A stretch of 64,000 bases of DNA from Clostridium uliginosum. Its GTDB lineage: Bacteria; Bacillota; Clostridia; Clostridiales; Clostridiaceae. Positions 26,627-35,876 of the stretch are shown here, in pieces. The stretch is from assembly GCF_900112485.1 (NCBI RefSeq), contig NZ_FOMG01000003.1:124001-188000 (forward strand), given 5' to 3'. Position numbers and translations under genes: made by a program. Under the pieces are notes generated by a model, which was not told the DNA's origin, did no database searches, and saw only the letters and a list, made by a program, of their open reading frames with translations. How positions within the stretch are numbered: the first letter of the stretch is position 1; every line of letters starts with the position of its first letter.

Positions 26627-28558
26627 TTATCTTTCTTTGTTAGCAACTTCTTTTAGAATTCTTTCAATGAATGCATCTAAGTTAATAGCACCTTCATCAT
26701 CATTTTTTCTACTTCTTACAGAAACTTCATTGTTAGCAGCTTCCTTTTCTCCAACAACTAAGATGTAAGGAGTTCTTTGAAGTCTTGCTTCTCTGATTTT
26801 GTAACCAATCTTTTCAGCTCTGTAATCTCCTTCAATTCTAATACCTTTATTTCTTAAAGATTTTACAACTGAATCAGCATAGTCATTGTATTTATCAGAG
26901 ATTGGTAATACTTTTGCTTGAATTGGAGCAAGCCAAGTAGGGAATGCACCTGCATACTTTTCTATAAGCATTGCTAAAGTTCTTTCATAGCAACCAATTG
27001 ATGATCTATGGATTATATATGGACGTTTCTTTTCTCCATTTTTATCTACATAAGTCATATCAAATCTTTCAGCTAAAGCGAAGTCTATTTGAACAGTAAA
27101 TAGTGTATCTTCTTTACCATGAACATTTCTACATTGTAAATCAAGCTTTGGACCATAGAATGCAGCTTCATCATCAGCCTCAACATAATCTATTTTTAAG
27201 TGATCTAAGATTTGTTTCATAACATTTTGTGTATGATTCCAAGCATCAGGATCATTAATATATTTTTCAGTATTTTTAGGATCCCATTTAGAGAATCTAT
27301 AAGTTATATCTTCAGAAATACCTAAAGTACTCATTAAATAGTCAATTAATTCAAGAACTCCTTTGAATTCTTCTTCTAATTGTTCAGGAGTACATACAAG
27401 ATGACCATCAGCTAAAGTAAATTGTCTAACACGAGTTAATCCATGCATTTCTCCAGATGATTCATTTCTAAATAAAGTAGAAGTTTCACCATATCTTATT
27501 GGTAAATCTCTATAGCTATGTTGAGTTGCATTATAAATTGTATATTGGAAAGGACAAGTCATTGGTCTTAAAGCATATACTTCGCTATCTTTTTCTTCAT
27601 CGCCCAATACAAACATACCGTCTTTATAGTGATCCCAGTGACCAGAGATTTTATATAAATCACTCTTAGCCATTAATGGAGTTTTAGTTAAAGAATATCC
27701 TCTTTTTTCTTCTTCATCTTCAACCCATCTTTGAAGTAATTGAATTATTTTAGCTCCCTTTGGCATCATTAGAGGAAGACCTTGACCAATACTTTCATCA
27801 GTTGTGAATAATTCTAATTCTCTACCAAGTTTATTATGATCTCTCTTTTTAGCTTCTTCTAAAGCTTCTAAGAAATCTTCAAGTTCTGATTTCTTTAAGA
27901 AAGCAGTTCCGTAAATTCTTGAAAGCATTTTATTTTTTTCGTTACCTTTCCAATAAGAACCTGAACTTCTAATAAGTTTAATTGCCTTTACTGGTTTTAA
28001 TGACATAAGATGAGGACCAGCACATAAATCAGTAAAGTCTCCAACTTTATAGAATGAAATAATTTCTTCTTCAGGAAGATCATTAATTAGTTCTACCTTG
28101 TAAGGTTCATCTTTCATTAATTTTAAAGCTTCATCTCTTGAAAGTTCAAATCTTTCTATTGAAGGATTTTCCTTAACTATTTTTTGCATTTCTGCTTCAA
28201 GTTTTTCTAGGTCTTGAGAAGTGAAAGCAACATCTTTATCAAAGTCATAGTAGAAACCAGTAGCAATAGAAGGTCCTATAGCTAATGTTGTTTCAGGGAA
28301 TAATCTTTTAACTGCATAAGCTAAAACATGGGAAATACTATGTCTTACTGCATTCTTACCTTCTTGAGAATCAAATGTACAAATGCTTAATTCAACATCT
28401 GCATTAATTTCTTTTCTAAGGTCACAAACCTTATCATTAACAATACCACAACAAGCATTTCTAGCTAAACCTTCACTTATTGATTTAGCAATTTCATAAA
28501 CAGATAAACCTGATTCAAACTCTTTAACAGAGCCATCTTTTAAAGTTATTTTTATCAT
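26627..28558 (-). CDS. thrS: Threonyl-tRNA synthetase
   Basis: 643 residues, full length. Domain order as in the family: TGS domain (1-~62), editing and SAD domain with HSISHVLAYAVKRLFP and the zinc-like HxxxH, catalytic class II core with GQGLPLMMPKG, motif 2 RYGETSTLFRNESSGEMHGL, RQFTLADGH, motif 3 IIHRSSIGCYERTL, and the anticodon-binding domain. The start is ATG at 28,558 (IKITLKDGS) ten bases after GGAGGG; six extra in-frame upstream codons have no better signal. Expression is governed by a threonine T-box leader between 28,729 and ~29,025. Confidence 0.95.
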   Translation of the reverse strand: MIKITLKDGSVKEFESGLSVYEIAKSISEGLARNACCGIVNDKVCDLRKEINADVELSICTFDSQEGKNAVRHSISHVLAYAVKRLFPETTLAIGPSIATGFYYDFDKDVAFTSQDLEKLEAEMQKIVKENPSIERFELSRDEALKLMKDEPYKVELINDLPEEEIISFYKVGDFTDLCAGPHLMSLKPVKAIKLIRSSGSYWKGNEKNKMLSRIYGTAFLKKSELEDFLEALEEAKKRDHNKLGRELELFTTDESIGQGLPLMMPKGAKIIQLLQRWVEDEEEKRGYSLTKTPLMAKSDLYKISGHWDHYKDGMFVLGDEEKDSEVYALRPMTCPFQYTIYNATQHSYRDLPIRYGETSTLFRNESSGEMHGLTRVRQFTLADGHLVCTPEQLEEEFKGVLELIDYLMSTLGISEDITYRFSKWDPKNTEKYINDPDAWNHTQNVMKQILDHLKIDYVEADDEAAFYGPKLDLQCRNVHGKEDTLFTVQIDFALAERFDMTYVDKNGEKKRPYIIHRSSIGCYERTLAMLIEKYAGAFPTWLAPIQAKVLPISDKYNDYADSVVKSLRNKGIRIEGDYRAEKIGYKIREARLQRTPYILVVGEKEAANNEVSVRSRKNDDEGAINLDAFIERILKEVANKER

Positions 28559-28655
28559 TTTTAAAACTCCCTCCAAATATGTAAAATATAAAGTATTTAT
28601 TTATAATTTTAGTAGTCAATAATATAAGTTTTAGTATGGCTAGGGTAGACGTTTA

Positions 28656-28713
28656 ATAAGACACATGATGCAAAATAGACAAGCACACTGGTTTATTTTG
28701 CATCATGTGCTTA
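28656..28713. repeat. Short palindromic repeat between the T-box terminator and thrS
   Basis: ACACATGATGCAAAATAGAC and its near-complement GTTTATTTTGCATCATGTGC form an almost perfect hairpin. The interior matches element B's TATTTTGCATC segment. It lies in the thrS mRNA downstream of the T-box terminator. Confidence 0.7.
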
Positions 28714-28728
28714 AATTATTGCAAATAA

Positions 28729-29025
28729 AAAAACTCCATCTCTAAAAATATAGAGACGAAGTAATATCCGTGGTTCCACTCTAATTACCTAAAATAGATT
28801 AATCAAAATAATCAATATACAAAAAGTATAAACTTAAAGATTACTTTAATAGCCTAATAAAATAGGTCACTTAAATTTATCGTAACGTGATAAATACGGA
28901 CTTTATTAAAGTCACTCAGAGGTGGTTTTCGACTAAATTTATTTAAGAATAATTCCACTAACATATTCTCTCTCTGAAAATAAGGTTTTAGTTTACTGTC
29001 CTCATCAACGTGTTATCTTATATTA
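28729..29025 (-). ncRNA. T-box leader of thrS
   Basis: The T-box sequence AGAGTGGAACCACGG lies at 28,769-28,782 on the minus strand, followed by a terminator stem (ACTTCGTCTCTA with TAGAGATGGAGT, then a run of seven T). A ~240-base stem I / stem II / III region precedes it. The leader senses uncharged tRNA, here presumably tRNA-Thr because the next gene is thrS. I did not assign the specifier codon with certainty. Confidence 0.93.
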
Positions 29026-29031
29026 TTTTTT

Positions 29032-29060
29032 ATTATAATGATTTGATTTTTCTATGTCAA
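29032..29060 (-). promoter_or_regulatory. Promoter of the thrS T-box transcript
   Basis: Minus-strand TTGACA and TATAAT separated by exactly 17 bases: consensus sigma-A promoter. Start of transcription ~29,025. Confidence 0.8.
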
Positions 29061-29171
29061 TGAAATCCTTAAAAATGTTTTTAATTATATTTAGTAAAAA
29101 ACTAATATATATTGCATTATTTTTAATCAATAGACGTTATTTCAACATATATAGCACTTATTTGATTTTAA

Positions 29172-29236
29172 AAAAGGCTATGTTTTAATTGAATGTTTAT
29201 ATTACAATATAAACACTATTTTAAAACATAACCTAA
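29172..29236. repeat. Element C, short copy
   Basis: GGCTATGTTTTAATTGAATG and its inverted partner ACACTATTTTAAAACATAACC flank a TATTACAATATA centre. Same ends as the copies at 35,639 and 39,179. Confidence 0.65.
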
Positions 29237-29243
29237 AATAATA

Positions 29244-29654
29244 TTAATTTTTATCAATATTATCAATTAATTTATCTAAACTTAAATTTATAATCATTTC
29301 TTCAGAATATAATTTTCCACCCATAATTGCAACAATTACATCTAATTTTTTATAGCCTTCTTTATATAATTTTAACTTCTTTATTATTCGTTTGAGCTGG
29401 TTACTAGATAACTCTAAAATAGCCATTAGTTCCTTAAACGTATAATAATTTTTTTGAAGAAGGTAAAATAATTTATTTTGAAGTTCTAGCTTGTACCCGA
29501 TGTCGATTTCTGTACAGTGATGGGGACCATGTTTTCCTCTATGATGGTACTCGCATAAATATTTATAATTTAATTTTATATCAAAGCCACCTTCGCTTCT
29601 GTGTACAATATGGTGTATGTCAGCTTTATTTTTACATAATTCACATAAATACAA
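29244..29654 (-). CDS. Small HNH-type nuclease-like protein with C-terminal HTH
   Basis: 136 residues. The N-terminal 45 residues have the HNH pattern: C-x2-C (CELC), DIHHI, RSEGGFD, then LCEYHHRGKHGPH. The zinc cysteines, the HH pair and the final histidines are all present. The C-terminal ~60 residues (YTFKELMAILELSSNQLKRIIKKL) look like a winged or helix-turn-helix domain. The start is TTG at 29,654, seven bases after AAGGAGG. Chromosomal, solitary and not near a mobile element in this window; possibly a housekeeping or regulatory DNA-binding protein rather than a homing enzyme. Confidence 0.72.
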   Translation of the reverse strand: MYLCELCKNKADIHHIVHRSEGGFDIKLNYKYLCEYHHRGKHGPHHCTEIDIGYKLELQNKLFYLLQKNYYTFKELMAILELSSNQLKRIIKKLKLYKEGYKKLDVIVAIMGGKLYSEEMIINLSLDKLIDNIDKN

Positions 29655-29918
29655 ATACGCTCCTCCTTAAAAGTTTATGAATAACATTATAAAATAAGTA
29701 AACTAAAATATCAATTCACTTATTAACATTGATAATAGTTAATTTAAAAAAATCGTATTTTAATACATAATATAAAGATTAATAAAAAAAATAATATTCA
29801 TAATATATATATTTTCACAATAAGTAAAATGTTACATTTTTGAAACAATTATGATTAAATTTTGAAAAGGTTTAATTATAATATATACATATGGTAAACG
29901 TTTTAAGGGGGGAAGCTT

Positions 29919-30479
29919 ATGAGTATTGTAGAGTTATTAGAACAGAACCCAATTATAGCATCTGTAAAAAATCAAGAAGAGTTAGATCTGGCGTTAGAAT
30001 CTTCATCACAAATTATATTTGTGTTATTCGGAGATATAATGAGTATCGGACAAATAAGTAATTCAATAAATGACAAAGGAAAAATAGGAATAATCCATAT
30101 AGATTTAGTTGATGGATTTGTTTCTACTAAAGAAGTTGTTATGAATTATTTAAAACAAAAAACTAAATTTAAAGGTATTATTAGCACCAAGCCTCATGTA
30201 TTGAAGATTGCTAAAACTTATGGGTTATTAGCTATTCAAAGATTTTTCATATTTGATACATTATCATTGATAAATGTTAAAAAGCATTTAGTAGCAACAA
30301 TTGATGCAATAGAGATATTGCCAGGTATTTTACCTAAAGTTATAGATAATATGTGTAAAGATATAAAGAAACCGATTATTACAGGCGGTTTAATTGAAAA
30401 CAAAAAAGAAGTTATTTTAGCACTGCAATCTGGTGCAACATGTATATCTACAACGAATAAAGAACTTTGGAATGTATAG
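29919..30479 (+). CDS. glpP: Glycerol-3-phosphate-responsive antiterminator GlpP
   Basis: 186 residues, the family's size. GlpP is a TIM-barrel-like RNA-binding protein that, with glycerol-3-phosphate, prevents early termination of glp mRNAs. Visible: IIASVKNQEELDLAL, VLFGDIMSIGQI, HIDLVDGFVSTKEVV, GIISTKPHVLKIAK, QRFFIFDT and the C-terminal ITGGLIENKKEV. GGGGGG precedes the ATG. The next gene is glpT, 179 bases on, making it a likely regulated target. No glpF, glpK or glpD lies in the window. Confidence 0.88.
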   Translation: MSIVELLEQNPIIASVKNQEELDLALESSSQIIFVLFGDIMSIGQISNSINDKGKIGIIHIDLVDGFVSTKEVVMNYLKQKTKFKGIISTKPHVLKIAKTYGLLAIQRFFIFDTLSLINVKKHLVATIDAIEILPGILPKVIDNMCKDIKKPIITGGLIENKKEVILALQSGATCISTTNKELWNV

Positions 30480-30658
30480 ATTTAGAACATAGTATTAAAT
30501 AATTGAAAAACAAGATATAATCTTGAGAAATTAAAATCTAGTTTTTATATTGATAAATTTTATGTTTTTATAAAGTAGAGGTTTTTATAAGGGATAATGC
30601 TTGATAAAAAGAAGTGAATTTTAGATAGTAATACATTAAATATTTTGGAGGGATTTTT

Positions 30659-31990
30659 ATGTTAAATTTTTTAAAACCAGCACCTCATATTGAGAGGATG
30701 CCAGAAGAAAAGATATCATCAAGCTATAAAAGATATCGTATACAAGTGTTTATAAGTATATATGTTGGATATCTTCTTTATTATTTTGTGAGAAGTAACT
30801 TTTCATTGGCAAAAGTATATCTTCTTGATCAAGGATTTACTAAAACACAAATAGGTTTTGTTGCTTCGGCATTAGGATTAGCTTATGGTATAAGTAAATT
30901 TGTCATGGGAAATATATCGGATAGGTCCAATCCAAAATATTTTCTAGCAATAGGTCTTATATTATCCGGAGTATCAAATTTATTTATACCTAATGCAACT
31001 AGTATATCAATGATGTTTATACTAATGCTACTTAATGGTTGGTTTCAAGGTATGGGATGGCCACCATGTGGTAGAGTAATGACTCACTGGTTTTCAGATA
31101 GTGAACGTGGAGTTAAGATGTCAATATGGAACACAGCACATAACGTAGGTGGAGGATTTATAGCAACTGTTGTTTTAATTGGTGTGTCTATATTTGGAAG
31201 TTGGAAAGGTACATTTTATTTACCTGCAATAATTGCAATTGTTGGTGGTATAGTTTACATGATATTTGCAAAAGATACTCCACAATCTGTTGGTTTACCA
31301 CCAATTGAAGAATATATGAATGATTACCCAGAAGTTCAAGAAGTAGTTGAAGATGCAGAAGCTGAGCTTACTGCAAAAGAGATATTATTTAAATATGTGT
31401 TAAACAATAAACTGTTATGGTGTATAGCATTTGCAAACGTTTTTGTTTATTTAGTTAGATATGGAGTTATAAATTGGGTACCAACATATCTACAAGAAGT
31501 TAGAAATTTTAATCCAAAAGACTCATCTATAGCATTTGCATTATTTGAATATGCTGCAATTCCAGGAACTATAATAGTTGGATGGGCTAGTGACCGTATT
31601 TTTCATGGAAGACGAGCACCTATGGGCATAATATGTATGGTAGGTGTTGCAATAGCGACATTCGTTTATTGGAAGAGTACAAGTATGATAGCAATAAATT
31701 GTTCATTGGCATCAATTGGTGCGTTGATATATGGACCTGTTATGCTAATAGGTGTTAGTGCACTAGATCTTGTACCTAAAAAAGCTGCAGGTACAGCCGC
31801 AGGATTTACAGGGTTATTTGGTTACATGGGAGGACAAGTAGCAGCTGAATTAGTAATGGGAGCAGTAGTGGATAAATTTAGCTGGGATGGAGGATTTATT
31901 CTATTAATGGTTTCAGCCGTTTTAGCAATAGTTTTCCTATCATTTACATGGAATACTCATAATATAGCTGCTAAACAAACTGCTCAATAA
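30659..31990 (+). CDS. glpT: Glycerol-3-phosphate MFS transporter
   Basis: 443 residues, 12 predicted membrane helices. Organophosphate:phosphate antiporter family: N-terminal YKRYRIQVFISIYVGYLLYY with the phosphate-binding Arg, YFVRSNFSLAK, LNGWFQGMGWPPCGRVMTHWF, the central loop after KDTPQSVGLPP, and NWVPTYLQE. It exchanges Pi for glycerol-3-phosphate. GGAGGG upstream. Preceded by glpP and followed by a strong terminator at 32,022. The 179-base leader contains CAAGATATAATCTTG, a possible antitermination stem, without a clear T-run. Confidence 0.9.
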   Translation: MLNFLKPAPHIERMPEEKISSSYKRYRIQVFISIYVGYLLYYFVRSNFSLAKVYLLDQGFTKTQIGFVASALGLAYGISKFVMGNISDRSNPKYFLAIGLILSGVSNLFIPNATSISMMFILMLLNGWFQGMGWPPCGRVMTHWFSDSERGVKMSIWNTAHNVGGGFIATVVLIGVSIFGSWKGTFYLPAIIAIVGGIVYMIFAKDTPQSVGLPPIEEYMNDYPEVQEVVEDAEAELTAKEILFKYVLNNKLLWCIAFANVFVYLVRYGVINWVPTYLQEVRNFNPKDSSIAFALFEYAAIPGTIIVGWASDRIFHGRRAPMGIICMVGVAIATFVYWKSTSMIAINCSLASIGALIYGPVMLIGVSALDLVPKKAAGTAAGFTGLFGYMGGQVAAELVMGAVVDKFSWDGGFILLMVSAVLAIVFLSFTWNTHNIAAKQTAQ

Positions 31991-32021
31991 AATTAACAAT
32001 CCTCAATTAAATATATGAAAG

Positions 32022-32068
32022 TGTGCTTTTTTGAACTCATTAGAGTTAAAAAAGCACACTTTTTTTGT
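32022..32068 (+). terminator. Strong terminator after glpT
   Basis: AAGTGTGCTTTTTTGAACTC pairs with GAGTTAAAAAAGCACACTT around ATTA and is followed by TTTTTT. The rest of the gap to 32,345 is AT-rich with no other signal. Confidence 0.85.
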
Positions 32069-32345
32069 GCAGATTATTATAAAAATTCTATTTATAAAAA
32101 CTTATGTATAATATTATAAATTAAATGGGAAAAAATATCAATTTACATATAGATAAGAGGAATGGGGGGATTAGGAGATAAAACTATTAATATATTAATA
32201 TTATGATAATAGCTTATTGTAAGCTTAAAATTTAATATATATAGAATTTGTTTAAATAGTATTTCATACTATATAATATAGGTGTAATGGTATACAAAAA
32301 GTATAAAGGGTATGTGCTATAGAACAAAATATAATAGAAAGAAGG

Positions 32346-33029
32346 ATGATTAGGGTGAGAGAAAATTTTAATTCTTTTAAATATTGGGAATATATCACAA
32401 GTGAGAATCAAACTATAAGAGGTCATATGTTTATGCAAAAACCACCTACAGATAAATGTCTTTATTTTCATACACTTATATTTAATAAAAACATGGGAGT
32501 AAATAGTATTTGGGGGTATGTACCTAATGCAAATAGCTTACTTGGGTATGTTCAATATTCATTTTTGCAAGAAGCATTTTATAAATGGATATATGGTAAA
32601 GAAAAATTAATTACTAAAGTTCCATTTTTAACAGTTGAGAAAATTATTAAAGATGGGGAAAAACTTAAAAAGATTAATAAAGAAACAGCTATTAAGATGA
32701 AAAAGGATTATGAGAAATTAAGAAAAATGTGGGACATGCCGGTAAATAAAATAGAATTAGAAGTGAAGAAATTCATTAAAGATTTTAATTATAATTGGAC
32801 TGGAGATAATAAACAATTTTTATATTTAAAGTTATTTAAAACTCCAGAGGAATTAGGGGAGTTTGTAATTTCATCTAGTTTAATTACAAGTACTGAAAAA
32901 GAATTAGAAGATAAAATTGGAACATCTTTAGATGAGTGGAGAAACATTTGTAAAAATGGAACAAAAGATATTCTCAAAGGTGAAAAATTCAGAAAAATTC
33001 TATTAAAAAGATTAACTGAAGTATTTTAG
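32346..33029 (+). CDS. Hypothetical protein, 227 residues
   Basis: Not recognised. Soluble, Lys-rich, no signal peptide. The N-terminal part is aromatic-rich (FKYWEYITSENQ, CLYFHTLIFNK, SIWGYVPNANSLLGYVQYSF), the middle is a basic helical region (~100-125) and the C-terminal half is helical. GAAGG lies seven bases upstream of ATG 32,346; a GTG nine bases downstream is possible. Monocistronic. Confidence 0.6.
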   Translation: MIRVRENFNSFKYWEYITSENQTIRGHMFMQKPPTDKCLYFHTLIFNKNMGVNSIWGYVPNANSLLGYVQYSFLQEAFYKWIYGKEKLITKVPFLTVEKIIKDGEKLKKINKETAIKMKKDYEKLRKMWDMPVNKIELEVKKFIKDFNYNWTGDNKQFLYLKLFKTPEELGEFVISSSLITSTEKELEDKIGTSLDEWRNICKNGTKDILKGEKFRKILLKRLTEVF

Positions 33030-33093
33030 AAAAATTTAGTTATATTGGTCTATTATTTTTTTAAATGTGTCTTAATTTATGAAAATTATAAGT

Positions 33094-33370
33094 GGGGCTG
33101 TCTCAGAATTAGCAAGTGAAGTAATAACAAAGAAATAGAAATAACATTTATTAAAGAAGACTAGAAAAATTTCGCTAATAGTTTCTAACATTTAAAGTTG
33201 TACCCATAAAAGATTGCTCCTAATATGCATTAGGACAATCATTTATGGAACAACTTCAAATGAAGAAACTCTAAGCTTATTTTTCAATGCTTCTTCCACA
33301 AATGTTATTTCTATTTCTTTTTTGAATATACATCATATCATTAAATGATTTGTATTATGAGACAGCCCCA
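33094..33370. repeat. MITE-like element A, copy 2 (uninterrupted)
   Basis: 277 bases with perfect terminal inverted repeats GGGGCTGTCTCA / TGAGACAGCCCC and a long palindromic interior. Same family as 15,588-16,021 in the opposite orientation. No coding capacity, so presumably a non-autonomous transposon derivative or a mobile hairpin. Confidence 0.82.
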
Positions 33371-33401
33371 TGTATTTTGAAATTATAGAAGTAAAAAAAG
33401 A

Positions 33402-33480
33402 AAAGGATGTCTAAGGTGATTTTAAAGAAAATCATTCTTAGACATCCTTTTTATTTTTAGCTCTATTTTAAAACAGAGCC
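33402..33480. terminator. Terminators downstream of ispF
   Basis: AAAGGATGTCTAAGGTGATT pairs with AATCATTCTTAGACATCCTTT and is followed by T-rich sequence (33,402-33,450). A second hairpin, AGCTCTATTTTA with AAACAGAGCC, adjoins the ispF stop and has element C ends. Usable for ispF on the minus strand. Confidence 0.75.
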
Positions 33481-33954
33481 TTATTTTTCTATAAGAGAAG
33501 AAATGCTTTGAGCTGATATTCCAAGTTCATTGCCAGTAAAGCCAAGACCTTCTTCTGTGGTTGCTTTAACATTAATTTTATTAATATCTATTTGAAGAGC
33601 TTTTGCAATATTTTTTCTCATGCTTTGAATATAAGGTAGCATTTTAGGTCGCTCGGCGATTATTGTGGCATCTATATTATTTACAGTATAACCGTTATTA
33701 GAAATTAATGTGTATACTTCTTCTAATAGCTTAATACTAGATATTCCTTTAAATTTATCATTTGTGTCTGGAAAGTGATGTCCTATATCCCCTAGAGCAC
33801 ATGCGCCTAATAAGGAATCCATGATAGCATGCAAAAGTACATCAGCATCAGAATGACCTAATAAACCTTTTTTATAAGGAATTTCAACTCCACCTAAAAT
33901 CAACTTTCTGTTTTCTACTAATTTGTGTACATCATAGCCCAATCCTACTCTCAT
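33481..33954 (-). CDS. ispF: 2-C-methyl-D-erythritol 2,4-cyclodiphosphate synthase
   Basis: 157 residues, usual size. MEP-pathway cyclase. Signatures: [11 protein letters not shown] with the zinc Asp and His, [13 protein letters not shown] with the second zinc His, [13 protein letters not shown], and the C-terminal [15 protein letters not shown] at 33,954 (MRVGLGYD) has AAAGGAT upstream; the frame could begin two codons earlier at a TTG. Stands alone between repeats; no ispD adjacent. Confidence 0.95.
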   Translation of the reverse strand: MRVGLGYDVHKLVENRKLILGGVEIPYKKGLLGHSDADVLLHAIMDSLLGACALGDIGHHFPDTNDKFKGISSIKLLEEVYTLISNNGYTVNNIDATIIAERPKMLPYIQSMRKNIAKALQIDINKINVKATTEEGLGFTGNELGISAQSISSLIEK

Positions 33955-33986
33955 ATACAATATCCTTTCATTTTAAGTCTTTAAAA

Positions 33987-34055
33987 TTAGGCACTTAGAA
34001 GAAAATAATTAGTCCAATATATAAGAATACTGGTTTGTTATTTTTTTATGCCTTA
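33987..34055. repeat. Element B-related repeat upstream of ispF
   Basis: TTAGGCACTT and ATGCCTTA ends with AAATAATTAGTCC and a CTGGTTTGTTATTTTT right arm. It lies about 33 bases from the ispF start, in its leader or promoter. Confidence 0.65.
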
Positions 34056-34068
34056 TATTTTTATTGTA

Positions 34069-34263
34069 TCATTTTAATTTATAGTAATCAATTTGGTTAT
34101 ATAAAATGGGCATTGATTCATTATTTTTTACAGTACAACTTGATGGAACATTTTTTAAGTGTAATTTAACATGTATATAAGAAGTAATACGATTAACTAT
34201 GAAACCTAAAAATGTTATTCTACGCTTTTTAACAAAGTTTACATATATAATTTTTCTTTGCAT
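34069..34263 (-). CDS. Small basic hypothetical protein, 64 residues
   Basis: Starts at ATG 34,263, which has GGAG eight bases upstream. Product begins MQRKIIYVNFVKKRRITFLG and is basic and partly hydrophobic. No family recognised. The good ribosome site is the main support; the longer open frame to 34,395 is AT-rich and unlikely to be coding. Confidence 0.35.
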   Translation of the reverse strand: MQRKIIYVNFVKKRRITFLGFIVNRITSYIHVKLHLKNVPSSCTVKNNESMPILYNQIDYYKLK

Positions 34264-34510
34264 AACAATCTCCATAAATATTGATTTTAGATATAAGTAA
34301 TAATAGATGTTTACAGTGTAATGATATAATATGGAGATATAATAAATTGTTGCTTTTAGGTGGAATATTAAAACATTTATCCATATGCACAACATTGCTT
34401 ATCGATTAATTTTAAAGAAGATGAAGATAAGTGATGGTAGTGATAGGATAAATTTCTGTGATATAATAACATCATATGAACAAACTAAATTTTTGATAGT
34501 AAATATTAAT

Positions 34511-34556
34511 GATTAAAAAAGAAAATAATACTGACTTGGTATTTTTTTCATAAAGT
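34511..34556. repeat. Degenerate element B fragment
   Basis: GAAAATAATACTGACTTGGT followed by ATTTTTTTCAT resembles the right arm only (GACTTGTTATTTT). It lies ~40 bases upstream of the SigI/RsgI fusion gene. Confidence 0.4.
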
Positions 34557-34597
34557 ATTAAGGTATATGAGATAACATTAGGAGGAGTTTTAGTAGT

Positions 34598-35602
34598 ATG
34601 AATGAGTTTAATAGTAGTAAATATATGTTTTCATCAATTCCAGGTATGCTCTTAATTGGAGATAAAGCTGAAAGACATAGGAATAATCAAATATCTTTGT
34701 TTTTAAAAGAATTATCTTTATATAAAATATTACTTAAGGACTTAGCAAATTATCCTCCTAAAGAAAAACAGCGAAACATTATTTTAAACATAGCATATTA
34801 TATATCTGAAAATAACGAGATTGTAGAGCAGATTATAAAAAACAAATCTTTACCTATTGGTAAATTATCAAAAATTCTTAAAGTTAATAATGAATTTTTA
34901 AAAAGGTGGAAAGAATATATTTTAGCTTATTTTATAATTTTTTCTAATGCTGATTATAAGGGTATCCAAGATTATTTTAGAGTTGAAGAAAGAGAATCTA
35001 AGTTACAAAATTCTAATCTTAGAAAAAAAACTAATGTTTATAGAGGCGTTGCAATGAAATCCTTTAAAAGATATTCATATATATTAACATCTTCAGGTGA
35101 GTTTATAAAGCTGAAAACTAATAATAAACCTAGAGTAGGTCAAGAAGTTCAGGGACGAGAAAAAAAGAGCTTAAGGCATTATAAATTGCATATTTCTATA
35201 ATAATTTTACTGATGATTTTTATGGGGTTTATTTCATACAATCAGTATTGGAAGGTTAATAGTACATTAATGATAAATACAACCTCTTCAATAAAGGTTG
35301 AAGTTAATTTTTTGGATAAAGTAATATATGTTTCTTCTCAAACAGATAAAGGGAAAAAACTTATAAGTGAAAGTGATTTGTCACATAAAAATGTTGATAC
35401 GGTAGTACAGGAAGTTCTAGAATATGCATTTAATAATGATATGATACCAATTGATAAAAAGGTCTTAATAACAGTAAATGGAGATTCGTTGAAATATGGA
35501 ACTCTAATTAAAACAAGCAAGTTTATTAACGAAAATAAAATTTCGGTAGTAGTAAATAATGCAGGCAATCAACATAATTTAAGTACAAAACTGTATGAAT
35601 AA
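34598..35602 (+). CDS. Fusion of a SigI C-terminal (sigma-4-like) domain with an RsgI-type anti-sigma membrane protein
   Basis: 334 residues. Residues ~30-130 read like the C-terminal half of SigI: a helix, LANYPPKEKQRN, IAYYISENNEIVEQI, KSLPIGKLSKILKV, then KRWKEYILAYFIIFSNADYK. SigI proteins have SPKH..R, IA..I.EN..L, LPI..L and ERNRKYIIA..I at these places. Residues ~156-186 (SYILTSSGEFIKLKT ... VGQEV) are the RsgI N-terminal anti-sigma domain. One membrane helix (~198-217) and an RsgI-like extracytoplasmic domain (STLMINTTSSIKVEVNFLDK) follow. The sigma region 2 domain is absent. Normally SigI and RsgI are separate adjacent genes; here no sigI is nearby. It could titrate RNA polymerase, regulate another SigI, or be a self-contained membrane sensor. 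Confidence 0.78.
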   Translation: MNEFNSSKYMFSSIPGMLLIGDKAERHRNNQISLFLKELSLYKILLKDLANYPPKEKQRNIILNIAYYISENNEIVEQIIKNKSLPIGKLSKILKVNNEFLKRWKEYILAYFIIFSNADYKGIQDYFRVEERESKLQNSNLRKKTNVYRGVAMKSFKRYSYILTSSGEFIKLKTNNKPRVGQEVQGREKKSLRHYKLHISIIILLMIFMGFISYNQYWKVNSTLMINTTSSIKVEVNFLDKVIYVSSQTDKGKKLISESDLSHKNVDTVVQEVLEYAFNNDMIPIDKKVLITVNGDSLKYGTLIKTSKFINENKISVVVNNAGNQHNLSTKLYE

Positions 35603-35638
35603 ATATAGTTCTTTATTTACTGATGAATTAAAAAAATA

Positions 35639-35866
35639 GGTTCTGTTTTAAAACAGTGTTGATATTGTTACATATTGTTCAATGGGCTAAAGAATTAAAC
35701 TTAAGAACATCTAAATGAGTATAGTCCCATTCCAGCTTGCTCCAAAGACAAGCTTCGGACAAACAATTAATGTGACAATACTCATTAAGAGTTCTAAAAG
35801 TCAAATTCTAATGCCCACTGAACAAAAATGTAACAATATTAACACTATATTAAAACAGAACCCAAA
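35639..35866. repeat. Element C, full copy
   Basis: Terminal repeats GGTTCTGTTTTAAAACAGTG and its inverted partner (ACTATATTAAAACAGAACC) with TTGATATTGTTACA / TGTAACAATATTAA arms. The interior holds further complementary blocks (AAGAACATCTAAATGAGTAT with ATACTCATTAAGAGTTCT). About 228 bases, no coding sequence. Single arms of the same element occur at 50,840, 51,870 and 56,667. Confidence 0.75.
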
Positions 35867-35876
35867 AATAATACAT

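Noticed and set aside
34264..34395. N-terminal extension of the 64-residue protein
   Set aside because: AT-rich Tyr/Ile stretch without a ribosome site; the ATG at 34,263 has GGAG upstream.
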